A DNA stretch of 64,000 nt from CATOSD01 sp034422735 (GTDB taxonomy: Bacteria; Chloroflexota; Dehalococcoidia; Lucifugimonadales; CATOSD01): contig DAOUJL010000083.1 of assembly GCA_034422735.1 (NCBI GenBank), forward strand, positions 4,862-68,861, given 5' to 3'. Under the pieces are notes generated by a model that saw only the letters and a list, made by a program, of their open reading frames with translations, did no database searches and was not told the origin of the DNA. The number at the start of each line of letters is the position of its first letter. Within the stretch, counting starts at the first letter, position 1. The translations under genes and the position numbers were made by a program. Below, piece after piece: positions 17,613-26,665 of this stretch.

Positions 17613-19025
17613 TTACTGGTCCGCTTTGAAGACTTTGAGTGTGAGACCCGCTACATCGGAGACTATCACTTCCTGTCCCCCTTCTATGTGCTCGCCGGAG
17701 TCGGACACCGCGCTCCACGACTCGCCGCGCAGCCGCACGCTGCCGCGCGGATCCAGCGGGGTCACCACCACGCCTGTCTCCCCTACCAGGCTCACCTGGC
17801 TGGGGTAGCCCTCCGCCGCCTTCGCCCGGCGATTCTCTCTGAGAAACAGCCCGAGCGACACGACCATGAACGCGCCGATGATGCCTATGATCCACAAGTT
17901 GACCCGGAAGCTGGGCTCCGGTATGGGCGGCGCGCCGAATCCACCGAACAGCAGGAAAGCGCCCACGATGAAGCTGATTGCCGCGCCGATGCCGAACACG
18001 CCCAGCCCGGGTGCCGACGCTTCGGCGTAGAACAGCGCCATCGCAAGCAGAATCAGGCCCAATCCGACCCAGTTGACGGGCAGGTTGGCGATGGCGGTGA
18101 ACGCCAGGGCGAGCGCGACCACGCCGACCACTCCCGGAACGATCAGGCCTGGGCTTATGAGCTCGATGAGTATGCCAATGCCGCCGATCGTGAGCAGAAC
18201 GAACGCGACGTTGGGGTTGGCGAGGATGCCCAGGAATCGCTCGAGGGGATTCAGCTGCAACTCGTACACCGCTATTCCGGTCGTGTCCAGCGTGACGCCC
18301 GTACCGGCAACGGTGACTTCCATGCCGTTCATCTTCTCCAGGAGCTCCGGCACGTCGGCGGCCACGATGTCGATGACGTTTTCTTCGAGCGCCTCGGACG
18401 GTGAGAGCGACAGCGCGTTCAGGACGGTCTTCTCCAGGACCTCCCGGTTCCGGCCGCGCTCGTCGGCGATGCTGCGCATGAAGGCGGCCGCATCCTGTGA
18501 GGCCTTGGACTTGAGGGTATCGGGCAACTCCTCGCCGCCGCCTCCGACGGGGGACGCCGCGCCGATGTTCGTGCCGGGCGCCATGGCGGCGACGTGCGCG
18601 GCGGCGGTGACGAAGGTGCCCGCCGAGGCGGCCTGCGCCCCAGGGGGCGAAACGTAGACGGCGACCGGAACCGGCGAGGTGAGCAGGTGCTCTACTATCT
18701 CGCGAGTGGAGGAGTACAGACCGCCCGGCGTGTCAAGACGCACAATGGCCAGTCGCGCTCCGTTCTCCCTCGCGTCGTCCAGGCCGCGCGCGAGATGGCC
18801 GGCGGCCAGTTCGTCGATAGTTCCGTCGATGGTGATCAGCGTAGCGCGATGGCCGGACGCATCCGCCGGCACGGCCTGGCCGAGCAGGAAGCCACCGAAT
18901 CCGAGCGCGACGAGCACCAGTGCGGCGAGGCGGCGCACCGCGGCCGCGCGATCCGGCGCTGGCCGCGTATGCAGGCCGCGCGCGTGTCTGCGGCTGGAAG
19001 TCGATCGCGCCAACAATTGTTCCAT
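17613..19025 (-). CDS. nfeD: NfeD-family membrane serine protease (ClpP class)
   Basis: A 470-aa long-form NfeD. Order: Arg-rich N-terminus, signal/membrane segment (LAALVLVALGFGGFLLG), ClpP-like protease domain with the nucleophile Ser in QAASAGTFV and a general-base Lys in LKSKASQDAAAF, four to five transmembrane helices (about 255-390), and a C-terminal OB-fold NfeD domain (GETGVVVTPLDPRGSVRLRGE). Long NfeD cleaves its stomatin partner in archaea and probably acts on membrane substrates here. It precedes the SPFH gene in the same operon. Confidence 0.92.
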   Translation of the reverse strand: MEQLLARSTSSRRHARGLHTRPAPDRAAAVRRLAALVLVALGFGGFLLGQAVPADASGHRATLITIDGTIDELAAGHLARGLDDARENGARLAIVRLDTPGGLYSSTREIVEHLLTSPVPVAVYVSPPGAQAASAGTFVTAAAHVAAMAPGTNIGAASPVGGGGEELPDTLKSKASQDAAAFMRSIADERGRNREVLEKTVLNALSLSPSEALEENVIDIVAADVPELLEKMNGMEVTVAGTGVTLDTTGIAVYELQLNPLERFLGILANPNVAFVLLTIGGIGILIELISPGLIVPGVVGVVALALAFTAIANLPVNWVGLGLILLAMALFYAEASAPGLGVFGIGAAISFIVGAFLLFGGFGAPPIPEPSFRVNLWIIGIIGAFMVVSLGLFLRENRRAKAAEGYPSQVSLVGETGVVVTPLDPRGSVRLRGESWSAVSDSGEHIEGGQEVIVSDVAGLTLKVFKADQ

Positions 19026-19127
19026 TTTCGGCCCTGAAGCCAGCTAACCAAGACGTAGAGCGATGTTCTGCAATACGCCTCTAGCGTAACAGAGAATGCC
19101 GACGAGCGTTGGCGCGCGCAGCGCGAG

Positions 19128-19517
19128 TTAGTAGACGACCAACTCCACTCCATAGTTCGAGTATGGGTCGGGGTCGAGGGTGCAGATCGGCTCTCCTCGT
19201 TCGAGCGCGGCCGCGGCAACCAGGGCGTGATCGCCGGCCGATGCCCCGTCGTTGGCATCGCGTGCCGTGAGCAGGAGACCGGCGCGCTTTGCGGCGTCGG
19301 CGGAGAGCGGCGCCACCTCGACGAATTCGATCAGCGCGGTGAGCGCCATCTCGGTCCGGCGGTCGAGGTCGGGGTCCCGCCACAGCTCGAACACCGTCAC
19401 CGATGACACGGCGGCTGTCTCTCTGCCGTCCAACACGAGGTCGATTATGCGGCGCGCGGACCGGTCTCCGTCAAGGTAGGCCCGAAACAGCGAGGCGTCG
19501 AGCAGCATATCGGCCAT
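19128..19517 (-). CDS. PIN-domain ribonuclease toxin (VapC-like)
   Basis: A 129-aa PIN protein. Acidic residues fit the active site: Asp in MLLDASLF, Glu in VFELWRDP, Asp in SAGDHALVAAAA, Asp in TLDPDPYSNY. ATG 19517 (MADMLLD) is chosen because GGAGAGGAG lies just upstream; the 13 residues before it in frame look untranslated. VapC toxins cleave tRNA or rRNA. The antitoxin candidate is upstream on the same strand with a 96-bp gap, larger than usual for VapBC. Confidence 0.8.
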   Translation of the reverse strand: MADMLLDASLFRAYLDGDRSARRIIDLVLDGRETAAVSSVTVFELWRDPDLDRRTEMALTALIEFVEVAPLSADAAKRAGLLLTARDANDGASAGDHALVAAAALERGEPICTLDPDPYSNYGVELVVY

Positions 19518-19613
19518 TGTTTTCTCCTCTCCTCCACTGGCGCAACGCCGCCACACGGATGCGCCTCGTTCGCAACTCCCCTACCCTGCCGGACCGCGGC
19601 ACGGCGGGTGGAC

Positions 19614-19910
19614 TTAGCCTTCGAGGTTCGCCCTCAGCAGCCTCACGGCTTCATCCCTGGTCAACTCCACGGGAGAGCCGATTGGCTGCCTGACCTGAAG
19701 TCGGATGTACTCGTCCTCCCACACGGACGGTTCCGGGGGAAGGGGAGGCGACGGCTCGACGTCGTTCAGCGCCAGCTCGAGGGCGTGCTCGACGAACTCG
19801 CGGAGTGACAGGCGGCGCTCCGCCGCCTTCGCCTTGGAGGCCAGGTAGAGGTCCTCCCTCACGGCGGCGTATAGCTGCCTGGTGGGTTGTTCGCTCTTTT
19901 TTCTTGGCAT
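19614..19910 (-). CDS. Ribbon-helix-helix-like antitoxin candidate
   Basis: A 98-aa protein. The first 45 residues (RQLYAAVREDLYLASKAKA, LSLREFVEHALELAL) fit a ribbon-helix-helix dimer: one strand and two helices. The C-terminal half is acidic and Pro-rich and would wrap the toxin. It precedes the PIN gene. The assignment as an antitoxin is by context and fold pattern. Confidence 0.6.
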   Translation of the reverse strand: MPRKKSEQPTRQLYAAVREDLYLASKAKAAERRLSLREFVEHALELALNDVEPSPPLPPEPSVWEDEYIRLQVRQPIGSPVELTRDEAVRLLRANLEG

Positions 19911-20162
19911 AGCAATATCACTCTATTTGGATAGCGGAACATCGGCAAGGCGAAAATGGGTGTCTCCGGGCCGATTTCTGGGCGGCGAGGTCTCGTCCGA
20001 GCGCCGCATCCGACCGCGGCAGAGGCGTGCGTGCGTCTGTACCGGCGCGCAGCGGTTGGGAATATCCGCATATCTCGATATAGATTACGTTTTCGAGGCG
20101 CGGCGAACTGCGCGGGGCAGTCACGCTGCGCCTACCGGCCGGCACATGCTCAGGTTTGTAAA

Positions 20163-20171
20163 TGATATAAT
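20163..20171 (+). promoter_or_regulatory. Extended -10 promoter for glycerate kinase
   Basis: TGATATAAT is an ideal extended -10. Transcription should begin near 20178, only a few bases before ATG 20182, implying an almost leaderless mRNA and excluding ATG 20170 as the start. Confidence 0.6.
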
Positions 20172-20181
20172 GGCCCGCGGC

Positions 20182-21336
20182 ATGAAAATCGTAGTCGCAC
20201 CACAGGCATTCAAGGGCAGCATCTCCGCACAGGACGCCGGACAGGCCATGCGCGAGGGCATCCTCCGCGTGTTCGCAGACGCCGAGGTGGAGGTCACGCC
20301 GGTCGCCGACGGCGGCGACGGCACGCTGCAGACGCTGGTCGGCCTCACCGGGGGCAGCGTGCGCAGCGTGAGCGTCACCGGGCCGCTGGGCGAGCGCATT
20401 GAGGCGCAGTGGGGCGCTCTCGGCGACGGCAACACCGCCGTGATCGAGATGGCGCGCACGTCCGGACTGGCGCTGGTGCCGCGCGACAGGCGCAATCCCC
20501 TGCTGACCACGACCTATGGGCTGGGCGAGGCCATCCGACAGGCCCTGGAGGACGGGTTTCGCAAATTCATTATCGGGATCGGCGGAAGCGCCACCAACGA
20601 CGGCGGCGCGGGGATGGCCCAGGCGCTGGGTGTGCGGCTACTGGACGCGGAGGGCCGCGACCTGGCGCAAGGCGGAGAGGCGCTGGAGCGAGTGGCGAGC
20701 GTCGACGTTTCGGCGCTCGACGAGCGCGCCCGCGAGTCTACGTTCCTGGTGGCCTGCGACGTTAGCAATCCGCTCACCGGGCCGGAGGGGGCATCCGCGA
20801 TATACGGTCCGCAGAAGGGCGCGACGCCTGAGATTGTGCAGCGGCTGGATGCTGCCCTGCACCGCTTCGCCGAGGTGGTGAGGGACGACCTGGGGCGCGA
20901 CATCGAGGATCTGCCGGGCGCGGGCGCCGCGGGAGGTCTCGGCGGCGGCTTCGTGGCGTTTCTGGACGCCGAGCTCAGGGCGGGGGTGAACATAGTCCTC
21001 GACCTGGTGGACATGGAAAGCCACCTTGAGCGAACGGACCTCGTAATCACCGGCGAGGGCTGCCTGGACTATCAGACCATCTACAAGAAGGCGCCCATCG
21101 GCGTGGCGCAGATGGCAAAGGAGCGCGGCATCCCGGTTGTGTGCGTGTCCGGTTCACTTGGCGAGCGCTACGGCCTGGTGCACGACCATGGCATCGACGC
21201 CGCCGCGGCAATCACGAACTCGCCAATGAGTCTGGACGAGTCGTCCGCCAATGCGGCCGAGCTGATAGCCTCCGCCACGGAGCAGGCGATGCGATTCATC
21301 GAGGTGGGCAGACGCCTCTCCGCCAGCATTTCTTAG
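20182..21336 (+). CDS. Glycerate kinase
   Basis: A 384-aa glycerate kinase of the GarK/GlxK family, phosphorylating D-glycerate at O2 or O3. Signature motifs: MKIVVAPQAFKGSISA at the N-terminus, VADGGDGTLQTLV, IGIGGSATNDGGAGMAQALG, LPGAGAAGGLGGGF, and TGEGCLDYQTIYKKAPIGVA near the C-terminus. The start is 20182 because the promoter -10 at 20166-20171 leaves no room for the upstream ATG and family members begin with MKIVIAP. No serine/glyoxylate cycle genes adjoin it. Confidence 0.93.
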   Translation: MKIVVAPQAFKGSISAQDAGQAMREGILRVFADAEVEVTPVADGGDGTLQTLVGLTGGSVRSVSVTGPLGERIEAQWGALGDGNTAVIEMARTSGLALVPRDRRNPLLTTTYGLGEAIRQALEDGFRKFIIGIGGSATNDGGAGMAQALGVRLLDAEGRDLAQGGEALERVASVDVSALDERARESTFLVACDVSNPLTGPEGASAIYGPQKGATPEIVQRLDAALHRFAEVVRDDLGRDIEDLPGAGAAGGLGGGFVAFLDAELRAGVNIVLDLVDMESHLERTDLVITGEGCLDYQTIYKKAPIGVAQMAKERGIPVVCVSGSLGERYGLVHDHGIDAAAAITNSPMSLDESSANAAELIASATEQAMRFIEVGRRLSASIS

Positions 21337-21410
21337 CTATCCCCTACTTCCCTCCTTACCTCACCTCTCTCTTCACATTCACCACATCTACTCAGAATTT
21401 CGGAGGTAAC

Positions 21411-22532
21411 ATGGGCTGGTCTGTTCACCACCCTGTCGGACTTTTGCACTACGCACCTCAGCACTCCATGCGCGGCTACACGCTGGTGGCCAACGTGGGG
21501 GGCGATCACGCGAATCTGATCGACATGGAGGGGCGTGTCTGCCACCGTTGGCACTCCGAGCGCGGACTGCCGCAGGGCTACCTGCTGCCCAACGGCAACC
21601 TGCTGTGCCGCATGAAGCCGCCGGAGGACCGCGAGGGCGTGGCCGGATTCGGCGGATCGTCCGCCGGACTGTACGAGCTGGACTGGGACGGCAACGAGGT
21701 CTGGCTGTACGAGGACGATAGCGTCCACCACGACTTTCTGAGGCTGGACAACGGCAACACGCTGACGCTGGTGTGGGTGCCGCTTGCCGACGAGCTGGCC
21801 GCCCAGGTGCGCGGTGGCTACGAGCGCGAGGAGGACGCCGACAAGCCGATGTACGGCGACGTGATACGGGAGATTGCCCCGGACGGCTCCACGGTGCAGG
21901 AGTGGCCGATCTGGAGCGCGCTGGACGTGGACGCGGACGAGATATGCCCGCTCGAACGCCGCCAGGAGTGGACGCACACCAACTCCATCGACCTGACCCC
22001 GGACGGCGACTTTCTGATCAGCATGAGGCAGATTGACAGGGTGGCCATCCTGGGCAGGGAGAACGGCGACATACGCTGGAAGTGGGGAGCGGGCGAGCTA
22101 TCGCACCAGCACAACGCCACGTTCCTGGACAACGGCCACGTGCTGATGTTCGACAACGGGCCGCACCGCCGTGGTCCCAGCGGGTCGCGCGCGGTTGAGG
22201 TGAACCCGGTCACCAGCGAGATCGAGTGGGAGTACAAGGGGATGCAGCCACTGCACCTGTTCAGCTTCCACATCAGCGGCGCGTCGAGGCTACCCAACGG
22301 CAACACACTGATATGCGAGGGGGCCGCGGGCCGCGTGATCGAGGTGACGCCGAGCAAGGAGCTCGTCTGGGAGTACATCAACCCGTTCTTCGTGCCGGAC
22401 AGGCGCTTCGGCGGGGTGAACAACATGCTGTACCGCGCGCTCCGCTACGGCCCGGACCATCCCGCGCTGCGAGGCCGCGACCTCGATCCCGCGAGGCACG
22501 CCAACGTCAACCGGCTGTACGACATGATGTAG
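21411..22532 (+). CDS. Arylsulfotransferase-like beta-propeller protein
   Basis: A 373-aa beta-propeller built of repeats such as LPNGNLL, LDNGNTLT, LDNGHVLMF and LPNGNTLIC, each with nearby aromatic residues, matching the arylsulfotransferase (ASST)-like family. Histidines suitable for catalysis lie in VHHDFLRL, WTHTNSID and SHQHNATFL. No signal peptide is visible, unlike periplasmic ASST, so function may differ. GGAGGT sits 4 nt before ATG 21411; the open frame upstream overlaps glycerate kinase and is spurious. Confidence 0.82.
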   Translation: MGWSVHHPVGLLHYAPQHSMRGYTLVANVGGDHANLIDMEGRVCHRWHSERGLPQGYLLPNGNLLCRMKPPEDREGVAGFGGSSAGLYELDWDGNEVWLYEDDSVHHDFLRLDNGNTLTLVWVPLADELAAQVRGGYEREEDADKPMYGDVIREIAPDGSTVQEWPIWSALDVDADEICPLERRQEWTHTNSIDLTPDGDFLISMRQIDRVAILGRENGDIRWKWGAGELSHQHNATFLDNGHVLMFDNGPHRRGPSGSRAVEVNPVTSEIEWEYKGMQPLHLFSFHISGASRLPNGNTLICEGAAGRVIEVTPSKELVWEYINPFFVPDRRFGGVNNMLYRALRYGPDHPALRGRDLDPARHANVNRLYDMM

Positions 22533-22620
22533 GTACGCAACCCCTTTCCCCTTCGGTAGGAGAGCACTGCGGTGAGGTTGAAGACCCCGATCACGCTGCA
22601 ACCACGGAACAGCGATAGAC

Positions 22621-25600
22621 ATGACTAGAGAAAGACTGGGGAGATCTTCCGGCAACAAGATCACGCCTCTACCTCGGCGCATCAGAAACCTCTTGCGCTA
22701 TTACATCGAGTGCGCCAAAGAAGATGATGGTATACCGTTGCGGATTCCGCTGCGCGATTCCGGCAGGCGGTTCATCACATGGCCTTTTGAGGGCGACATT
22801 TCCTGCCTGGATGAAGACGAGCGGAGAATTACGCTGCATAGCAGTCAGTTCCCTTTTGCCGAGGAGCTTAGACGAGCTTATGGGAGAGGCAGCCTCCTGT
22901 ACGGATACCCGCTCTACGTCGAAAGCAGAAATCAGACGCGGTATGCCATACCTGTATTCACCTGGCAGCTTGAGTTTGAGCAGAATGGACGGGAACTGTG
23001 GCTTAGGGGCGTGGACGACTGGCCTCAGATGAATCCAATCTACTTGAGAATACTCGCTCCTACTCCGGAGGATCAACACAGGGTACTAAACGCGCTTGGT
23101 CTGTTGGACACCTCGGATGATCCCCCACATCGGCTTGTGTTTGACATTGTTGATCGGCTGCAGCAGTTGGGGCTGGTGAGGGAAGCCGTCGATTCCCTTG
23201 AACCACAGAAGTTGTCGAACTTTCGCCAAGTGTCTCCCAACATAGCGATTGGTACTTTCAATTGCGCCATGCTGTTCGCAGTGGAACGCCCGATGTTTAC
23301 CGACGGTCTGGTTCGAGACTTGGGGGAGATTGTTGAATCACATGCCCCCGGATGGCAAGCAACAGCCCTGGGGCACCTGTTCGGCGTCCATTCATCAGAT
23401 GACACAGCCCAAGAAGAAGAGCGAGCAGTCGTAGAGGCGGTCCCCTTGAACGAGGAACAGCGAGAAGCCGTCCAGATGGCAGCTTCCGCTCCGCTCACTG
23501 CCGTTACTGGACCTCCAGGCACCGGAAAGTCCCAGATCGTGGTAGGAATGATTGCCGACTCATATCTGAGCGGTGAGCGCGTCCTATTCACTAGCAAAAA
23601 CAACAAGGCTGTCGACGTTGTCGAAGAACGCGTTAACGCCCTGGCGACGAACCCACTGATGATACGCACAGGCAGTCGAGCAGGAGCACGGAACTTCCGC
23701 CAGGAACTCGTCCAACGTCTCGCGGGAATGCTGGCGGCGCAGCCAACACAGGACGACCGCCAAAGATTCGATCAGCTTGACGAACGATATGACGAGCTAT
23801 TGGACCAGGAAGACGACCTCTTTGAAGAGCTGCGAACAATCCGACTCGCTCACGAGCGGCTGTCGCCCCTGCGTGATGCTAGAGACAGATTCGAGAGGGA
23901 GTACTCTCTCCACCAATGGAAGGGACTACTGGAGTGTGAGGGGCTGCCAGACACTGAGGAGCTGGCGACGGCCCTTCAAGTGGTGGACAGGCACGTTTCT
24001 TCCTCTCGCGGCCTTCTTGACCGAGTTTCGCGCATGATATCGGCATCAAAGGATCAGGAGCGAATCCAGAACGTTGCCACAGAAGCGGTTGCCAGATGTC
24101 CCGCGCTCCCTCCTCACCCACAAGACCTTCAGTCATTTCATGGTTGGCGAACTTGGTTTGTGAGGGCGCAGTCGATGGGCGAGGCTCTCAATGCAATTGC
24201 TCGTTATCGAAGCGGACTTAGCGAGATCCGCGAAATGCGATCCCGCGACGAGGTAGCTCGCCAACTGCAGAGAGTTCGGTCTGAGGTCACAGACATAGGA
24301 GCCGAACTTGTAGCCCTCTACGCGCGGCTTGTCTCTGATCGACTGGAGCCGGCGCATCGTCGAGCAATAGGCAACTTCCGGGCGCTCATTGAGGAACTCT
24401 CCGGTCCGCAGCTGAGTGGCCGCGCGTATCAGGAAAACCGTCGGAACATGGCACGACTGTTCCCTGACGTGTCCCGTCACATACCTGCATGGTGTGTCAC
24501 CAACCTCTCGGCGCGACGCAGCCTGCCACTGGAGCCCAATCTATTCGATCTGCTGATTATCGATGAGGCGAGCCAGTGCGACATCGCGTCTGCCCTACCA
24601 TTACTATACCGATCCAAGCGTGCCGTGGTCATCGGTGACACTCAGCAGCTTCGTCACATCACCAGAATTGGAGGCCGTCGAGATCAACAGTTGCAGACCA
24701 AACACGGGCTGGGAATTGACGACCAGATATTCGCGTACCGCGTGAACTCACTTTTCGAATTGAGCACCAGCCTCGAGTCAATTGGAGGACTCGTTCAACT
24801 TCGAGACCACCATCGTTCGCACTCTGACATCGTCGGCTATTCGAATCGCAGATGGTACGGAGGAAACTTGCGTGTTTGGACCGATTATCGTCGCCTCAAA
24901 GTCCCGCCGGATGGAAAGTGTGGTATTCGCTGGAGTAACGTGAGAGGAACGGCGACGAGGCCCCGCGGCGGCAGCCTCATCATCAATGAGGAGGCATCGC
25001 TTGTCGTTCAACAGGTATCTGAACTTCTGGTGATGCAAGGGTTTGGCGGTACGGTTGGAATCGTCACTCCGTTCCGGGCACAAGCGAATGTAATCCAGGA
25101 GCAAATCGCTGCGAGCGTCGGTCCTGACTTACTTAACCGGGCGCAGCTAATCGTGAACACCGCGCATGGTTTCCAGGGAGACGAACGGGACATTGTCCTG
25201 TTCTCCCCATGCGTATCGACAAACCTTCCAAGTGGGTCGGCCAACTTCCTAAGGGACACGGGGAACCTCTTCAACGTTGCCGTCACACGCGCTCGCTCGT
25301 TGCTGCACGTTGTAGGAGATATGGACGCCTGTGCGAACTCCGGCATCCCACACATTGAGGAATTTGCCGCATACTGCGCCGAAATCGAAAGAGATGCATC
25401 AAGCCCTTACTCGACCACACTAGCCAGAGACGAGCGTATTGGCCCCGAGGAGAGGCCACTATACGAGGCGTTGGTTCAGGTCGGGCTAAACCCCTTGCCA
25501 CAGCATCCCGTCAATCAGTATAGATTAGACCTTGCAATTGTATTGGGAGACCTACGCATCGCAATCGAGGTCGACGGTGTCTCGACTCACGCGGACTCCT

Positions 25601-25755
25601 TAACTGACATTGAGAGAGACGAACGGTTGGAGAATCTGGGCTGGCGCGTCCTACGCTTCTGGAACTATCAGGTCAAGGACGATATCGACTTTTGCGTCAA
25701 CCGGGTTCTCAGGGAGATCGAGACCGATGAGCAGGAGGTCACACCACTGAATTAG
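22621..25755 (+). CDS. SF1 helicase fused to a DUF559/Vsr-like nuclease
   Basis: A 1044-aa protein. An N-terminal region of about 280 residues of no recognised family precedes an SF1 (UPF1-like) helicase: Walker A GPPGTGKS at 297-304, a helical insertion at about 370-600, Walker B LLIIDEAS (Asp648-Glu649) and GDTQQLRHI, motif V TAHGFQGDERDIV, and motif VI NVAVTRARS near 888. Residues 940-1035 carry a PD-(D/E)XK-like fold of the DUF559/Vsr type with RLDLAIV (Asp970) and IEVDG (Glu983, Asp985). Such helicase-nuclease fusions are common in phage-defence loci. GC is clearly lower than in neighbouring genes, and the gene abuts an amidase remnant, which points to recent acquisition. The ribosome binding site is weak. 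Confidence 0.85.
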   Translation: MTRERLGRSSGNKITPLPRRIRNLLRYYIECAKEDDGIPLRIPLRDSGRRFITWPFEGDISCLDEDERRITLHSSQFPFAEELRRAYGRGSLLYGYPLYVESRNQTRYAIPVFTWQLEFEQNGRELWLRGVDDWPQMNPIYLRILAPTPEDQHRVLNALGLLDTSDDPPHRLVFDIVDRLQQLGLVREAVDSLEPQKLSNFRQVSPNIAIGTFNCAMLFAVERPMFTDGLVRDLGEIVESHAPGWQATALGHLFGVHSSDDTAQEEERAVVEAVPLNEEQREAVQMAASAPLTAVTGPPGTGKSQIVVGMIADSYLSGERVLFTSKNNKAVDVVEERVNALATNPLMIRTGSRAGARNFRQELVQRLAGMLAAQPTQDDRQRFDQLDERYDELLDQEDDLFEELRTIRLAHERLSPLRDARDRFEREYSLHQWKGLLECEGLPDTEELATALQVVDRHVSSSRGLLDRVSRMISASKDQERIQNVATEAVARCPALPPHPQDLQSFHGWRTWFVRAQSMGEALNAIARYRSGLSEIREMRSRDEVARQLQRVRSEVTDIGAELVALYARLVSDRLEPAHRRAIGNFRALIEELSGPQLSGRAYQENRRNMARLFPDVSRHIPAWCVTNLSARRSLPLEPNLFDLLIIDEASQCDIASALPLLYRSKRAVVIGDTQQLRHITRIGGRRDQQLQTKHGLGIDDQIFAYRVNSLFELSTSLESIGGLVQLRDHHRSHSDIVGYSNRRWYGGNLRVWTDYRRLKVPPDGKCGIRWSNVRGTATRPRGGSLIINEEASLVVQQVSELLVMQGFGGTVGIVTPFRAQANVIQEQIAASVGPDLLNRAQLIVNTAHGFQGDERDIVLFSPCVSTNLPSGSANFLRDTGNLFNVAVTRARSLLHVVGDMDACANSGIPHIEEFAAYCAEIERDASSPYSTTLARDERIGPEERPLYEALVQVGLNPLPQHPVNQYRLDLAIVLGDLRIAIEVDGVSTHADSLTDIERDERLENLGWRVLRFWNYQVKDDIDFCVNRVLREIETDEQEVTPLN

Positions 25756-25765
25756 CGACCTTCCC

Positions 25766-25868
25766 TACTCGTACCCCGCGGGGGTTGGAAGGGCTGGATT
25801 TGCGTCTGGACGAGGGAGGCGAAGCGGATGGGCGTGCGGTCCTCGAGGTAGGGGCCGATGGCGAACGG
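25766..25868 (-). pseudogene. Amidase 3'-end remnant A
   Basis: Read on the minus strand it encodes AIGPYLEDRTPIRFASLVQ followed by TQIQPFQPPRG, matching the last 30 or so residues of the intact amidase at 28319 (ALMQTHIQPFQPPPGYA). DNA identity is high, with about 30 consecutive identical bases near 25830-25862. It lies 10 bp after the helicase stop. No amidase body remains. Confidence 0.85.
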
Positions 25869-25928
25869 TATGAACCAGGAAATCTACAACGCCGCAGAGG
25901 GACAGTCAATCGCGAAAGAGGTGCCCGC

Positions 25929-26177
25929 ATGACGGATTGGAGCAAGTGCTCGGCGGTGGAAAGCGTGCCCGACAGGCTTGGCGGGGCCTGGGTGTTCACT
26001 AAGACCAGGGTGCCCGTTTCAGCCTTGTTCGGGAACCTCGCCGCCGGAGCCACAATGGAAGAATTCCTCGACTGGTTCGAAGGAGTGGAGGAGTGGCAGG
26101 TTAAAGCGGTGCTGGAGCACGTGGTCGAAAACCTCGACGCCAAGGTCGCCAATATGAAGCATGAAAGTCCTGTTTGA
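25929..26177 (+). CDS. DUF433 antitoxin
   Basis: An 82-aa DUF433 protein (VFTKTRVPVSALFGNLAAG, TMEEFLDWFEGVEEWQVKAVLEH), a winged-helix-like fold frequently paired with DUF5615 toxins. ATG 25929 has AGAGGTG upstream. The 3' end overlaps the toxin gene by 17 bp, implying coupled translation. The pair lies between two amidase-tail remnants. Confidence 0.82.
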   Translation: MTDWSKCSAVESVPDRLGGAWVFTKTRVPVSALFGNLAAGATMEEFLDWFEGVEEWQVKAVLEHVVENLDAKVANMKHESPV

Positions 26178-26493
26178 TCACAATACTCCCAGACGCCTTC
26201 GCCAGCACCTCCCGGAGCACTCGGTCGATACGGCTCGGGAGAGAGGTTGGGCTGAACTGAGCAACGGCAATCTCCTCACTCAAGCCGAGCGAAACGGCTA
26301 CGAAGTCGTTGTAACTGCTGACCAGAGTATGAGTTACCAGCAGAACATCGCCCGAAAACAAGTAGGTGTTGTAGTCCTGTTCTCCAATAGGTGGCCGGAC
26401 GTGCAACTGCGAATAGCGGAGATTCGCGCGGCCATCGACGGGATACGGCCCGGCGAATTGAGGGAAGTCCCCATCACGCCCGCCCGCCGCTAG
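26161..26493 (+). CDS. DUF5615 PIN-like toxin
   Basis: A 110-aa DUF5615 protein: MKVLFDHNTPRRLRQHL carries the first acidic residue (Asp6), and VVVTADQSMSYQQN has the later Asp typical of PIN-like nucleases. Proposed activity is RNA cleavage, restrained by the DUF433 partner. It begins inside the antitoxin gene. Confidence 0.82.
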   Translation: MKVLFDHNTPRRLRQHLPEHSVDTARERGWAELSNGNLLTQAERNGYEVVVTADQSMSYQQNIARKQVGVVVLFSNRWPDVQLRIAEIRAAIDGIRPGELREVPITPARR

Positions 26494-26545
26494 ACCTGCC
26501 TGATAGCCTGGGAGAGGCCCACTACGGATTCGCTATGCTCTATGC

Positions 26546-26608
26546 TTAGCCGGGTGGGGGATGGAAGGGCTGTATCCGGGACTGGACGAGGGCGGCGAAG
26601 CGCATGGG
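26546..26608 (-). pseudogene. Amidase 3'-end remnant B
   Basis: On the minus strand this reads VPMRFAALVQSRIQPFHPPPG and a TAA stop, matching the last 20 residues of the amidase at 28319. It diverges from both remnant A and the intact gene, so it is not a very recent duplication of either. Confidence 0.8.
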
Positions 26609-26629
26609 AACTGCGGATGTGCGGCAGAC

Positions 26630-26658
26630 TTGACTTCTAACGATATTATCGTTAGGAT
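26630..26658 (+). promoter_or_regulatory. Promoter of the HTH-Ino1 gene
   Basis: TTGACT (26630-26635), a 17-nt spacer and TAGGAT (26653-26658). The ATG follows after 7 nt, predicting a leaderless transcript. The spacer contains a perfect palindrome. Confidence 0.75.
26637..26655. promoter_or_regulatory. 19-bp operator palindrome in the promoter spacer
   Basis: CTAACGATATTATCGTTAG: two perfect 9-bp arms around one central T. It fills the spacer and overlaps the first bases of the -10, the ideal position for a repressor. The gene's own N-terminal helix-turn-helix is the obvious candidate to bind it. Confidence 0.75.
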
Positions 26659-26665
26659 AGTCGCC

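Noticed and set aside
22545..22590. A degenerate copy of the palindromic repeat after the arylsulfotransferase gene
   Set aside because: Only about 70 percent similar by eye and the hairpin is broken; too weak to list.
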